Shown here piece after piece: positions 25,327-34,808 of a DNA stretch of 64,000 bases. The notes under the pieces were generated by a model. That model was not told the origin of the DNA and ran no database searches. It saw nothing but the letters and a program-made list of their open reading frames with translations. Numbering within the stretch: position 1 is the first letter of the stretch; the number at the start of each line of letters is the position of its first letter. This DNA is from Hyphomicrobium sp. (lineage in GTDB: Bacteria > Pseudomonadota > Alphaproteobacteria > Rhizobiales > Hyphomicrobiaceae). The DNA lies in the NCBI GenBank assembly GCA_030148425.1, contig JASBTM010000017.1, positions 186,001-250,000 on the forward strand, in the 5' to 3' direction. The position numbers were made by a program, and so were the translations under genes.

Positions 25327-25626
25327 ATGAAGTATATCTTCGCGACTGCTGCTACTGCGATCGTTCTGTCCTTCGCGACCACACCATTAATCGCAGACGA
25401 TCAGACCTCGACGGACCCGGCGCGCCATACCATGGGCGATGAAGGCAAGCTGCCCTCAACCGGTGCTGTCAGTGGACGCGTTCCTGACATGGGTGCCGGA
25501 ACAGGCACCAGCACGGGCACTGAAGGTACGTCCCATCGAATGGGCGACGAAGGCAAGCTACCCGCGACGAACTCGATGAGCGGCCAGGTACCCCAAATGA
25601 ATAAGCAACCCGGCGACAAAAATTGA
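25327..25626 (+). CDS. Small secreted protein with two 20-residue repeats
   Basis: A 99-residue protein that I do not recognise as a named family. A signal peptide (MKYIFATAATAIVLSFATTP, cleavage near LIA-DD at residue 23) gives a mature periplasmic chain of about 76 residues. It is rich in Gly, Thr, Asp and Met and has no cysteine. Two copies of the unit MGDEGKLP(S/A)T..(V/M)SG.VP.M span residues 36-55 and 72-91, joined by a Gly/Thr linker. The copies share protein sequence more than DNA sequence, so selection seems to keep the motif. AAGGAG lies upstream of the start. The gene precedes an HdeD-type stress protein. Confidence 0.85.
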   Translation: MKYIFATAATAIVLSFATTPLIADDQTSTDPARHTMGDEGKLPSTGAVSGRVPDMGAGTGTSTGTEGTSHRMGDEGKLPATNSMSGQVPQMNKQPGDKN

Positions 25627-25731
25627 ATCTCTGTCTGCTCCTGCGGGCTACCCCCGAGACCGACGCCAATAGAGCGCGCCGATCCGGGGGCGGCGTTTCT
25701 CATCCTCCATTGAACAATTGAGAGGTTCGTC

Positions 25732-26298
25732 ATGACAGCCAGTCCAATATCGGGGAGACTTTCGGAAACTTCAGATCCCAGTTGGTGGGGTACTATTCTC
25801 GTCGGCGTAATTTTTATCTTCGCCGGCATCTTTGTGCTTGGAGATCTGGTGACGGCTACGGTGATCAGCACGATGCTCATCGGTGTGCTGCTGCTCGTCG
25901 CGGGTCTGGCGGAAGTATTCCAAGCTTTTTCGACACAGCATTGGCACGGATTCGCACTGAGATTGCTCGTCGGCATCCTCTATGCCGTTTGTGGAATAAT
26001 GCTGATGACAGATCCGGCGCGGGCCTCCGTCATTTTGACATTGATATTCGCGCTTTCTTTGATCGCTTCAGGATGCGTCCGGGTTGTCCAAGCCATTCAG
26101 TATTGGGCTCTGTTCGGTCCGTTGCTGCTGATCTCCGGTCTCATCGGTATCGTTGCAGGTCTCATCATTCTCGCGAAATGGCCGATCAGCGGCTTGTGGG
26201 TCTTGGGGCTCGTGGTTGGAATAGATCTCCTCTCTCATGGAATTTGGTGGCTCTTCTTTGGAAGTCGGCTACGGCAAGAACGTAGCGCCACACACTGA
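25732..26298 (+). CDS. HdeD family membrane protein
   Basis: A 188-residue inner-membrane protein with six hydrophobic segments and little else, matching the HdeD/DUF308 family (acid-resistance membrane protein in E. coli). Segments include WWGTILVGVIFIFAGIFVLGDLV, TMLIGVLLLVAGLAEVFQAF and GLWVLGLVVGIDLLSHGIWW. GAGAGG lies upstream of the ATG. It is the first of a plus-strand run with a patatin, a permease and a metallophosphoesterase. A stress role is the family expectation, not shown here. Confidence 0.88.
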   Translation: MTASPISGRLSETSDPSWWGTILVGVIFIFAGIFVLGDLVTATVISTMLIGVLLLVAGLAEVFQAFSTQHWHGFALRLLVGILYAVCGIMLMTDPARASVILTLIFALSLIASGCVRVVQAIQYWALFGPLLLISGLIGIVAGLIILAKWPISGLWVLGLVVGIDLLSHGIWWLFFGSRLRQERSATH

Positions 26299-26359
26299 CG
26301 AACGCGAAGAATATGGAGGTGTTCCTCCGAAATAGAACTCTCTGGTTGTACGAACGGTA

Positions 26360-27412
26360 ATGGCAAGCGAACAGACCGACGCTCCACGGAAGTTCAATCG
26401 TGACGCTTGCTTGGTCGATCTGGCACTCCAGGGCGGAGGCTCTCACGGAGCTTTCACCTGGGGCGTTCTTGATCGTTTGCTGGAGGAGCACTGGCTGAAA
26501 ATCGACGGCGTTTCCGGCACCTCGGCGGGTGCCATGAATGCCGCGGTCATGATCGACGGTTACGCCGCCGACGGCCCCGACGGCGCTCGCTCAGCGTTGG
26601 AGCGATATTGGCGAGACGTCTCGCGTGCGGCCTTGTTAAGTCCGTTTCAACGTACGCCGCTCGACATGATGATGGGGCGTTGGACGTTGGATTTGTCGCC
26701 AGCCTTCATAGCGATGGATCTCATGTCGAGACTCATCTCGCCCTATGATCTGGATGTCATCGGGACCAATCCGCTTACCGACATTCTCAAACGTAACATC
26801 GATTTCGTGCGTCTGGCGAAAGCGGAGATCAAGTTGTTCGTCACAGCCACTAATGTGCACACCGGCAGAGGACGGATATTTCGCAACGCCGACATCACGC
26901 CTGACGTCCTGCTCGCTTCAGCTTGCTTGCCCAGTCTATTCCAAGCAATCGAGATCGACGGCGAAAGTTACTGGGACGGCGGATATTCCGGAAATCCGAC
27001 CATCACGCCGCTCATACGCGAATGCTCGTCCAAAGATACGATCCTGGTGCAAATCAACCCTATATCTCGTCCGGATATTCCTAAATCCGCGCGCGACATC
27101 CTCAATCGCCTCAACGAAGTTTCATTCAATGCCGTTCTGCTGAAAGAGCTTCGCATGATCGCGATGATGCGGCAGGTGGCCGATCCGGGCAACTGCGAGG
27201 GCGCTCTCTGGGCAGGCATGAGAATTCATCGCGTCGCCAGCGAAGTGATGTTGTCCCTCGGCTATTCATCGAAACTCAACGCTGAGTGGGATTTTCTGTG
27301 CATGCTGCGCGATGAAGGCCGCCGCGCAGCTGAAACCTTTCTGCAAAAGGATGGCGACAATCTTGGCCGAAAGTCGTCCTACGATCTCGATACATTGTTG
27401 GAAGGTATATAG
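26360..27412 (+). CDS. Patatin-like phospholipase
   Basis: A 350-residue patatin-family serine acyl hydrolase. The oxyanion loop GGGSHGAFTWGVLD lies near residue 26. The nucleophile elbow GTSAG gives the catalytic Ser, and the dyad Asp is in YWDGGYSGNP. No signal peptide is present, so it probably acts on membrane lipids or polyhydroxyalkanoate-like substrates from the cytoplasm. Related bacterial proteins are linked to phospholipid turnover. It ends 3 bases before the permease gene. A small GGAGG/CCTCC hairpin (26315-26328) precedes it and could limit its translation or separate it from hdeD. Confidence 0.9.
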   Translation: MASEQTDAPRKFNRDACLVDLALQGGGSHGAFTWGVLDRLLEEHWLKIDGVSGTSAGAMNAAVMIDGYAADGPDGARSALERYWRDVSRAALLSPFQRTPLDMMMGRWTLDLSPAFIAMDLMSRLISPYDLDVIGTNPLTDILKRNIDFVRLAKAEIKLFVTATNVHTGRGRIFRNADITPDVLLASACLPSLFQAIEIDGESYWDGGYSGNPTITPLIRECSSKDTILVQINPISRPDIPKSARDILNRLNEVSFNAVLLKELRMIAMMRQVADPGNCEGALWAGMRIHRVASEVMLSLGYSSKLNAEWDFLCMLRDEGRRAAETFLQKDGDNLGRKSSYDLDTLLEGI

Positions 27413-27415
27413 CCG

Positions 27416-28861
27416 ATGGGGCTCTTTGGCATTCTTCTTGGCCTCGGAATTCTCATATGGCTCGCCTTCCGGGGATGGAGCGTGCTTTTGCTCGCACCGG
27501 CCGCTGCCCTTATCGCTGCGTTCTTTTCAGGCGGACCGTTACTCGCACATTGGACCCAAACCTTTATGAGCAGCGGCGCCCACTTTCTCGCGCAGTTCTT
27601 TCCTATTTTTCTGCTCGGTGCACTTTTCGGAAAGTTGATGGAGGATAGCGGCTCCGTCGAGGCCATTTCCGCATTCATGACGGAACGGCTCGGCGAGAAG
27701 CGGGCTATACTCGCAGTTGTTCTCGCCGGAGCGATCGTGACCTATGGCGGCGTCAGCCTTTTCGTCGCGTTCTTCGTTCTCGCGCCTATGGCGCGGGCTT
27801 TGTTTAGTTCCGCTGGCGTTCCCCTCCGCCTGATGCCTGCAGCGATCGTTCTGGGCACGTCGACATTTACGATGTCGGCGCTACCGGGGACACCGGCTAT
27901 TCAGAACGCAATTCCAATGCCGTTTTTCGGGACCACGCCTTTTGCTGCACCCGGCCTCGGAATCATTGCTTCGGCGATCATGCTTGGTTTCGGTATGTGG
28001 TGGCTCACGCGTGCTGAAGCGCTCGGGCGTGTGGGAGGCGGCGGCGCATCAATAGGCGTGGCTGATCGCGCGGCGCACGACGAAAGGGTTCGCGAACTTG
28101 CGACGACGGCGAGTGAATTCGATCCGGCGGAAATCGATAAGGGCCATCGAAGCGATCAGTTGCCCCCGATTGCTTTGGCTGCGCTGCCATTGATCGTGGT
28201 GGTCGCCGTCAATTTTCTCATGTCGATGATCGTTCTGCCGCGACTCGATACGACCTTCTTGGCCGAGCCCCAATGGGGAGGAACGTCGCTTTCCGCCGTC
28301 GGTGGCGTATGGTCCGTCGTCACCGCGCTGTTCGCAGCGACTATAACGTTGATTGTCATCAACCGGCCCAGACTACCCGCTCTCCGTCGAAGCATGGACG
28401 CTGGAGCCAACGCTTCCGTTTTGCCTGCCTTCAGTGTTGCTAGTCTCGTGGGCTTCGGCGCGGTCGTGGCGGCCCTTCCGGCGTTCGCCTTGGTACGCGA
28501 TTGGGTTCTATCGATCGGTGGAGGACCGCTCGTCTCCCTCGCCGTCGCAACGAACATTCTCTCGGCGTTGACAGGCTCGGCATCCGGCGGATTGACGATC
28601 GCGCTCGATGCGCTCGGTCCCACATACATGAACCTCGCCACAGAGCACGGGATCGATCCTGCGCTTTTGCATCGCGTCGCTGTCATAGGTTCCGGAACGC
28701 TCGACAGCTTGCCCCACAATGGTGCTGTGGTCTCGCTCCTCGCCGTCTGCGGCTCGACGCATGGCGAGAGTTATTTTGACATTGTCATGGTTGCTATCGT
28801 TGGCGCAATCTTGGCCTTGGTTGCCGTGATCCTGCTAGGCTCGACGTTCGGCTCATTCTAG
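27416..28861 (+). CDS. GntP-family permease
   Basis: An inner-membrane transporter of 481 residues with about a dozen hydrophobic segments, matching the GntP/citrate-type H+ symporter group for gluconate and hydroxyacids. Typical stretches are FLAQFFPIFLLGALFGKLMEDSGS, GAIVTYGGVSLFVAFFVL and the late GSGTLDSLPHNGAVVSLL. Its cytoplasmic loop at about residues 200-250 is charged. It begins 3 bases after the patatin stop, so the two are co-translated. In other bacteria this subfamily often lies next to hydroxybutyrate or butyrate metabolism genes; the substrate here is unknown. Confidence 0.87.
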   Translation: MGLFGILLGLGILIWLAFRGWSVLLLAPAAALIAAFFSGGPLLAHWTQTFMSSGAHFLAQFFPIFLLGALFGKLMEDSGSVEAISAFMTERLGEKRAILAVVLAGAIVTYGGVSLFVAFFVLAPMARALFSSAGVPLRLMPAAIVLGTSTFTMSALPGTPAIQNAIPMPFFGTTPFAAPGLGIIASAIMLGFGMWWLTRAEALGRVGGGGASIGVADRAAHDERVRELATTASEFDPAEIDKGHRSDQLPPIALAALPLIVVVAVNFLMSMIVLPRLDTTFLAEPQWGGTSLSAVGGVWSVVTALFAATITLIVINRPRLPALRRSMDAGANASVLPAFSVASLVGFGAVVAALPAFALVRDWVLSIGGGPLVSLAVATNILSALTGSASGGLTIALDALGPTYMNLATEHGIDPALLHRVAVIGSGTLDSLPHNGAVVSLLAVCGSTHGESYFDIVMVAIVGAILALVAVILLGSTFGSF

Positions 28862-28917
28862 ATTGGTTTTCCGATCGTCCGTCGGTCGACATTCTATACC
28901 GCCAAGGAGAGGCAACC

Positions 28918-30750
28918 ATGCAGCCGATCGTCGATCCTCGTCATGGCGACGCCGAGGACGATGCCTCGAGCACGAAGCGGCGAACACTTATGTCGCTTGC
29001 AGGCACGCTGCTCTCCGAAATCAGTTTACCGAAGCTGCTCGCTGCCTGGATCGTACTGATTGTTGGTCCGGCGATCATTCTCGGAGCGGCGCCCATTTTC
29101 GCATCGATTTGGATCGGAACGGTTTCAGCGAAAACCGCCGCGATCTACACAGGTCTCTTCGCGCCAATTGCGTTGCTTGCGCTGCTTTTAATCGGATGGT
29201 TCGGCGGCAAGCCGTTGTGGCGATTTGCCGAGACGAACTTCTGGTCGCTGAACGCGCTCGCGGTTCAGCCCGCTTATGCCCTCGTTCGCGAAGCCGTCCG
29301 TCAATTCACCGAACGCTTTTTAGCCGATAGCACCGATCAGCACGCTCGCGGCCTTGTCCGCGCAAGGAGCGCTGCGGTGGCTGGCCTTCTGATTTGCGCG
29401 TTCTCTATTTGGATCCTCATGCTTGTCTGGCCGCAAACGCGGTGGACCGGTTCGATGAGCGATCTCTCATCGCCATTGAGGCTGATGGGCATCGCGCTTT
29501 GCAATAGCGTGGCCATCATAGCGGCATATCTCGCGGCAGCGAGTCTGGCCTGGGGGCTCGCTGATACCTTCATGGCGCAACCGGAAGATTTCTTGCCGGG
29601 CGTAGCCCCGTCTCCCGCAAAAAAGCTTTGGCGCGTCGCACATCTTTCCGATATCCACGTCGTTGGCGAGAAATACGGCTTTCGAATAGAAGGTGGACGA
29701 TCGGGCCCCCGAGGCAACGATCGTTTGATGCAGGTTCTCGCAAAGCTCGACGCGGCTCATGAGCAGCGTCCTCTCGATTTAATTGTGATTACCGGAGACT
29801 TGACGGACGCGGGCCGCTCGACCGAGTGGGCGGAATTTCTCGAAGCCATGGCGCTATATCCGCGTTTGCTCGAGTTGACCGTGGTGCTTCCGGGAAATCA
29901 TGACGTCAATGTCGTCGATAGAGCAAATCCCGCGCGGCTTGATTTGCCTCTCAGTCCGAAGAAGCGACTGCGCGAAATTCGAGCGCTGTCAGCAATGGCG
30001 GCCGTGCAAGGCGAGCGCGTCCGTATTTTCGATGACGCAACAAGTTCGTTGGGCGTAACGCTACAGAAGGTCCTGGATCCTTGGGCGGAACGAATTGCTG
30101 CATTCGCTGATAAAGGCGCCATGCGGCTGTCGTGGCAGCTCGCAAATATCCGCCCGCGAAGCTTTCCCATGATTCTGCCGCCGCAAACGCCGGACGGATT
30201 GGGTGTCGTTTTGATGGATTCGAATGCCGAAACGCATTTCTCGTTTACAAATGCGCTTGGCCTTGTGACGACTGAGCAAATACACGCGACCGAGAAAGTC
30301 TTCGCCCTATATCCACATGCAAGCTGGATCGTGGCGCTTCATCATCACGTCGTCGAATATCCGAAGGCTTCAAAAGCGCTTTCGGAGCGGATCGGCACGG
30401 CGCTCATCAACGGTAGTTGGTTCGTGCGGCGAATGCGGCGGTACGGCAAGAAGATCATCGTCATGCATGGCCATCGCCATATCGACTGGATCGGGCGCTG
30501 CGGCGAGCTGACAATCGTCTCTGCGCCCTCCCCGATCATGGACGTGACTGATGACAAGGATACCTATTTCTATATTCACGGCCTTGGCATCGGCGCGGAC
30601 GGAAATCTTACGCTCTTCGCTCCGGAACGCATCGTTCTCGTCGGCAATTTCAATCCTGCCCCAGAGGCTCACGCGTTGGAGACGCGCCGAACAAGTCCGC
30701 AATCCAGCGCGTCGACGGATGTGCCTCACACAGTGAAAGAAGAGCTATGA
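28918..30750 (+). CDS. Membrane-anchored metallophosphoesterase
   Basis: A 610-residue protein with four predicted membrane segments in the first 220 residues, followed by a calcineurin-like phosphoesterase domain. The metal-binding blocks are HLSDIHV, VITGDLTD, LPGNHDVN, ALHHHVV and MHGHRHIDW, so both metal sites appear complete. Substrates of this group include phospholipid headgroups, UDP-diacylglucosamine and cyclic nucleotides; none is indicated here. AAGGAGAGG lies before the ATG. The 3' end overlaps the convergent AI-2E-family gene by 101 bases. Confidence 0.88.
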   Translation: MQPIVDPRHGDAEDDASSTKRRTLMSLAGTLLSEISLPKLLAAWIVLIVGPAIILGAAPIFASIWIGTVSAKTAAIYTGLFAPIALLALLLIGWFGGKPLWRFAETNFWSLNALAVQPAYALVREAVRQFTERFLADSTDQHARGLVRARSAAVAGLLICAFSIWILMLVWPQTRWTGSMSDLSSPLRLMGIALCNSVAIIAAYLAAASLAWGLADTFMAQPEDFLPGVAPSPAKKLWRVAHLSDIHVVGEKYGFRIEGGRSGPRGNDRLMQVLAKLDAAHEQRPLDLIVITGDLTDAGRSTEWAEFLEAMALYPRLLELTVVLPGNHDVNVVDRANPARLDLPLSPKKRLREIRALSAMAAVQGERVRIFDDATSSLGVTLQKVLDPWAERIAAFADKGAMRLSWQLANIRPRSFPMILPPQTPDGLGVVLMDSNAETHFSFTNALGLVTTEQIHATEKVFALYPHASWIVALHHHVVEYPKASKALSERIGTALINGSWFVRRMRRYGKKIIVMHGHRHIDWIGRCGELTIVSAPSPIMDVTDDKDTYFYIHGLGIGADGNLTLFAPERIVLVGNFNPAPEAHALETRRTSPQSSASTDVPHTVKEEL

Positions 30751-31756
30751 CGATCGGAACGCCGATAAAGGCTCCAGGTAATCCCCAGAGATAAGTCCAG
30801 AAGAATACCGAAAACAGAACGACGAAGGGCGATATCGACAATGCGTTCCCGACGAACCGTGGCTCGAGATAGCTTCCGACTACAAATTGGATGACGTTGA
30901 GGCACCCGAAAATCGCAACAGCTGCTGGCCACGATGCGAATTGCGCCACGGCGAACACGGTTGGAAACATGGTAGCGATGAAAGGCCCTATAAAGGGAAT
31001 GAAGTTCAAGGCGAAAGCTATGATGCCCCATTCGAACGCAAGCGGTAGCCCGGCCATCCACGCAAATGCCCACACCAGCAGACCCGTAATGGCGCTCATC
31101 TGAGTTCGGACAAGCATATAGCGCCGAAGTTTTAGGGCGGCGCTCGATCCGCCTGCCAATAGAACTTCGCCTAGGCTGCCATGGCGCCACGTCCGAAGTT
31201 TTTCGCTCACTTCGTCAACTTCGAGCAAGCCGAGCAGCACATAAATAAAGACAACGATGAGAAAGCTGATTGCCGTATTGAGCCGCGACGTCACCTCTTG
31301 TGCCAAGCGGAGCAATTGATCGACGTTGAAATAATTTGCCCATAGCTTCGCGATCTCGACGCCATGACTTTCGAGCCAAGAGGTCATCGAGCCATAAAGC
31401 GCCTGAAGGCGGGCGGCATCATTTACGATGAACTGACCGACGCGGCCCGCAGCCCAGGCGAGCAGCATGGCGAAGGCCGTCATTACAATCATGATGGATG
31501 CGGTCGTCAGGGCGACAGCAACAAGCCGTGCCGTTCTCGTTTGCAGGGCCCGCTGCAAGGGCCATGAAATAGCGATAATGAAAAGCGCGAACACGAGCGG
31601 GGCGAAGATCGACTCGGCGACAGAAAGCGCCCCACACACAAGCACAGCGGTGCACAATCCCAGCATCGCTGTTCGTGCACCGAGACTCTGTTCGTGTGAA
31701 GGCGGTTTATGAGTGTCCACGTCCGACAGTTTCAGCCGGGACAAGGCCGCGGTCAA
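30650..31756 (-). CDS. AI-2E family transporter (TqsA/PerM-like)
   Basis: A 368-residue inner-membrane protein with 7-8 hydrophobic segments. Family hallmarks are the paired N-terminal helices, the long hydrophilic helix region at about 120-180 (the coiled-coil-like arm), and the C-terminal FALNFIPFIGPFIATMFP and SYLEPRFVGNALSISPFVVL. Members export small molecules or ions; autoinducer-2 export is proved for only a few. Its last 33 codons lie opposite the end of the metallophosphoesterase gene. Both reading frames retain family features up to that zone, so the overlap appears real. Confidence 0.87.
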   Translation of the reverse strand: MTAALSRLKLSDVDTHKPPSHEQSLGARTAMLGLCTAVLVCGALSVAESIFAPLVFALFIIAISWPLQRALQTRTARLVAVALTTASIMIVMTAFAMLLAWAAGRVGQFIVNDAARLQALYGSMTSWLESHGVEIAKLWANYFNVDQLLRLAQEVTSRLNTAISFLIVVFIYVLLGLLEVDEVSEKLRTWRHGSLGEVLLAGGSSAALKLRRYMLVRTQMSAITGLLVWAFAWMAGLPLAFEWGIIAFALNFIPFIGPFIATMFPTVFAVAQFASWPAAVAIFGCLNVIQFVVGSYLEPRFVGNALSISPFVVLFSVFFWTYLWGLPGAFIGVPIVIALLSLCEAHPSTRWIADLFGASPTREPLGQD

Positions 31757-31867
31757 GGTACGCCAAGAAATATCCCAACCGGCCGGCAGGATCGCTACGA
31801 TGGCTTACATCGGCGGATGACAACCATCGCCCCGACGCTCGACGATTACCTGCGGGCGCAGTCTCGT

Positions 31868-33049
31868 TTACAGCCGGCGTCCCTCGATCGCGGCGTCGAG
31901 AATGAGAGCCAGGTTTTCGGGATTGAGCGGGATGGGGTTTCCACCGCCACAGGGATCGACGGCTCCCATCTGCGCGACCTTATCGCGGTCAATGGAGGTC
32001 AGGCCGATCTCCGGAAGGGTGTTCGGAATGTTCAGCGCGATCCGGAGTTCGAGAATCCAATCGATGACCGCATCGGTGCCGGGCTTGCCAGGAAGATCGA
32101 GAAAACGTGAAAGCGCGATGAACTTCTCTTCGATGACCGGGCGATTGAACCCGACGACGTAGGGCATCAACACGGCGTTGAGAAGCCCATGGTGGGCGTC
32201 ATACAGAGCGCCGAGCGGATGCGCCAGCGCGTGGATGGCACCGAGCCCTTTTTGCAAAGCCACGCAAACCATGCCGGACGCGATCAGCATCTGCGACCGC
32301 GCTTCAAGATCGGAGCCGTCCGCCGTCGCGCGCGGCAACCAATCTTTGACAAGCCGCACGCCATTCAAAGCCAGTCCCTCAGCCATGGGATGAAAAGTCG
32401 GCGCGGCAAAAGCCTCCAAACCGTGCGCAAGCGCGTCCATGCCGGTCGCCGCAGTCAATTGAGCAGGCAGTCCGAGCGTCAGCTCGGGATCCATGATGGT
32501 GATGTTTGGCATCATGCGCGGATGGAAGATGACTACTTTCCGCGCTTCGGCCTCGTGCGTGATCACGGAAGACCGTCCAAGCTCCGAGCCAGTGCCGGCG
32601 GTCGTCGGGATCGCGATGACAGGCACGAGTGCCGACGTATCGACGCGCTTCCAGTGATCGCCAATGTCCTCGAAATCCCAAAGCGGGCGACTCTGCGTCG
32701 CCATCAGCGCGATCGCCTTGGCGGCATCGAGTGCGCTGCCGCCTCCCAAGGCGACGACGAGATCGTGACCGCCTTCCTTCAAGACTTTGAGACCCGCATC
32801 AACGTTGCCGCCGGTCGGATTTGGCTTTACCGCCGAAAACAGCCCGGCAGGAATACCTGCAGTTTTTAGAACCTCCATCGTCCGCGTGACAGGCGGCAGA
32901 GAAACCAATCCCTGATCGGTAACGACGAGCGGGCGTTTTGCGCCGAGCTCAGCGATCGCCGCGGGCAATTCGTTGATCCGGCTGGCACCGAAACGTACCA
33001 GCGTCGGGAAGCTCCAGTTGGCCGTGGTGGCGGGCGTCAGGAAGGTCAT
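31868..33049 (-). CDS. Iron-containing alcohol dehydrogenase
   Basis: A group III (iron-type) NAD-dependent alcohol dehydrogenase of 393 residues. The NAD-binding GGGSALDAAKA is followed by PTTAGTGSELGRSSVI, and the metal ligands lie in GMDALAHGLEAF (Asp, His) and HALAHPLGALYDAHHGLLNA (two His). The ATG at 33049 was chosen; a GTG three codons earlier is possible. It is the last gene of the polyamine-type ABC operon, 48 bases after a permease. It may oxidise or reduce an amino-alcohol or aldehyde derived from the imported substrate. Confidence 0.9.
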   Translation of the reverse strand: MTFLTPATTANWSFPTLVRFGASRINELPAAIAELGAKRPLVVTDQGLVSLPPVTRTMEVLKTAGIPAGLFSAVKPNPTGGNVDAGLKVLKEGGHDLVVALGGGSALDAAKAIALMATQSRPLWDFEDIGDHWKRVDTSALVPVIAIPTTAGTGSELGRSSVITHEAEARKVVIFHPRMMPNITIMDPELTLGLPAQLTAATGMDALAHGLEAFAAPTFHPMAEGLALNGVRLVKDWLPRATADGSDLEARSQMLIASGMVCVALQKGLGAIHALAHPLGALYDAHHGLLNAVLMPYVVGFNRPVIEEKFIALSRFLDLPGKPGTDAVIDWILELRIALNIPNTLPEIGLTSIDRDKVAQMGAVDPCGGGNPIPLNPENLALILDAAIEGRRL

Positions 33050-33097
33050 GGGTCTCACTCGGATGAAGGAAGGCTTTGAGAAGAAGGAAACGGTTAG

Positions 33098-33928
33098 TCA
33101 GGTCGGTTCAGGCAGCACATTTCGGCACGCCGCACGGCGGCGAACCACGTCAGCGACGATCACGAGAATGAGCGCCGGAACGAAGTTGAGAGTCGCCAGC
33201 GCTGGATAAATCGGCGATGATCCGACCGCGATGCCGCTGTAGACGAAGGTTGGCAATGTGCGCATCGTTCCGCCGAGACTGTAGGAAACGTAGAAGTTTC
33301 CCCAGGACAGCAGGAACGAGAAGGTGAGCGCGGAGAAGATGCCCGGCCACAACAGAGGCAATGTCACTTCGCGGAACACGTCCCAACCGCTCGCTCCCGC
33401 GTCTCGCGCCGCATCCTCAAGCGTTTCGTCATAGCCGTAGACCTGAACTGCGACGATCACCAATGCAAATGGGGTAACGTAGACGATATGGCCGATGACG
33501 ATGGTGGCGAGTCCCGTCGAAAATCCGAGCCACTGGCCGAGAACGGAGAACCAGAGAAGCATAACAACGCCCAAGAGCAGCTGGGGAAACAGCAGCGGCG
33601 CGAACGTTAGTAAGCGGAACGTCTGCTGAAAACGGAACTTAAAGCGCACCCAGGCGATGGCACCTGCCGTACCGAGCACAGTTGCAAAGATCATCGATAT
33701 TGTCGCAACGAGCGTAGAATTCTTTAACGCCGGAAAGAAATCCGGCCGCGCCAGCAAAGCGCCGAACCACTCGGTCGACCAACTCTCGATCGGCAGCGTC
33801 AGCATACGACTGCCGGTGAACGAGAACACGACGAGAGTTACGATCGGGACGTAAAGGAAGGCAAGGAACAGCGCGACCGATCCGACCAGCAGCACGTCGA
33901 TGAAGATGCTTCTCGACCTATCCGACAT
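33098..33928 (-). CDS. Spermidine/putrescine-type ABC permease (PotC-like)
   Basis: An inner-membrane permease of 276 residues with six hydrophobic segments and the coupling-helix region DAARDAGASGWDVFREVTLPLLWPGI. The start at 33928 has AGGGGAGG upstream inside the end of the PotB-like gene, an 11-base overlap. A start nine codons earlier is possible. Substrate specificity resides in the binding protein of the operon. Confidence 0.9.
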   Translation of the reverse strand: MSDRSRSIFIDVLLVGSVALFLAFLYVPIVTLVVFSFTGSRMLTLPIESWSTEWFGALLARPDFFPALKNSTLVATISMIFATVLGTAGAIAWVRFKFRFQQTFRLLTFAPLLFPQLLLGVVMLLWFSVLGQWLGFSTGLATIVIGHIVYVTPFALVIVAVQVYGYDETLEDAARDAGASGWDVFREVTLPLLWPGIFSALTFSFLLSWGNFYVSYSLGGTMRTLPTFVYSGIAVGSSPIYPALATLNFVPALILVIVADVVRRRAACRNVLPEPT

Positions 33929-34805
33929 CAGACAGCCTCCCCTGCTCACCGCCACGGCGCCGCAAAGTCAGTGCTGCGGAAAGTGCGAGCGATGCTGACC
34001 CGATGACGATCAGGACAAGGGTCAATGCGGCGCCGAGCGGCCAGTTCACGCGGGTCGAGAAGCTTTGATTGATGAGCTCGGACGCCATCGGAGCGTTGCC
34101 TCCACCCATCACCTTGGGTTCCAGAAACGCTCCGAGACTGAGGACGAAGACGAGCGCGGCTCCGGCGTAGAGCCCGGGACGCGAGAGCGGCAACGTAACC
34201 TCGAAGAAAGTTCTAAATCGCGACGCTCCGGCGTCGTAGGCCGCGAGCTGAAGATCTCGGTCGATGCGCGCCAGCGAAAGATAGAGCGTGAAGATTGGAT
34301 AGACCGCAAGGTTGTAGACCATTCCTATCAATGTCGCAGTCGGCGTGAAGAGGATGTTCACCGCGCCTGGCTCAAATCCGAGATGCGACAATCCCCAATT
34401 GAGGACCCCGTTCTGGTCGAGCACCAGAATCCAGCCGAACGTCTTCAAGACCGTGTCGGTGAGGAAGGCGAACGTGATGAGGATCGTGACGTGATGACGT
34501 AACGATCCGAGCCGTGTCGCCAGTCCGTAAGCCACAGGGTAGGCGATCAATACAGAAAGCACCACGCACGCGAGCGACATGCCGAGCGTACGCAGCATCA
34601 CCACCCAGTAATGCGAATGCCCAAACACGTCCCGCCAGATGGTGAGATCCCACGTCCAGGCAAGACGATAGTAGCGGCTTGACTGGAAGGTCAGGATGCC
34701 CGTCATGATCAGGGGCACGACGAAGAACAAAATCATGATTAGCGCGAGCGGAACCGTCGCGCCGATCAGAAGCGGATCTCGCCAGCTCTTGTGTTCGATG
34801 CGCAT
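33918..34805 (-). CDS. Spermidine/putrescine-type ABC permease (PotB-like)
   Basis: A 295-residue inner-membrane permease. A short basic N-terminus, six hydrophobic segments and the EAA loop AAYDAGASRFRTFFEVTLPLSRPGL match the PotB type. It starts 3 bases after the ATPase gene stop, so it is translationally coupled. Confidence 0.9.
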   Translation of the reverse strand: MRIEHKSWRDPLLIGATVPLALIMILFFVVPLIMTGILTFQSSRYYRLAWTWDLTIWRDVFGHSHYWVVMLRTLGMSLACVVLSVLIAYPVAYGLATRLGSLRHHVTILITFAFLTDTVLKTFGWILVLDQNGVLNWGLSHLGFEPGAVNILFTPTATLIGMVYNLAVYPIFTLYLSLARIDRDLQLAAYDAGASRFRTFFEVTLPLSRPGLYAGAALVFVLSLGAFLEPKVMGGGNAPMASELINQSFSTRVNWPLGAALTLVLIVIGSASLALSAALTLRRRGGEQGRLSDVG

Positions 34806-34808
34806 CGC

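Noticed and set aside
30650-31756. Claiming autoinducer-2 export
   Set aside because: The family name covers many unrelated functions, and no lsr or luxS gene is in the window.
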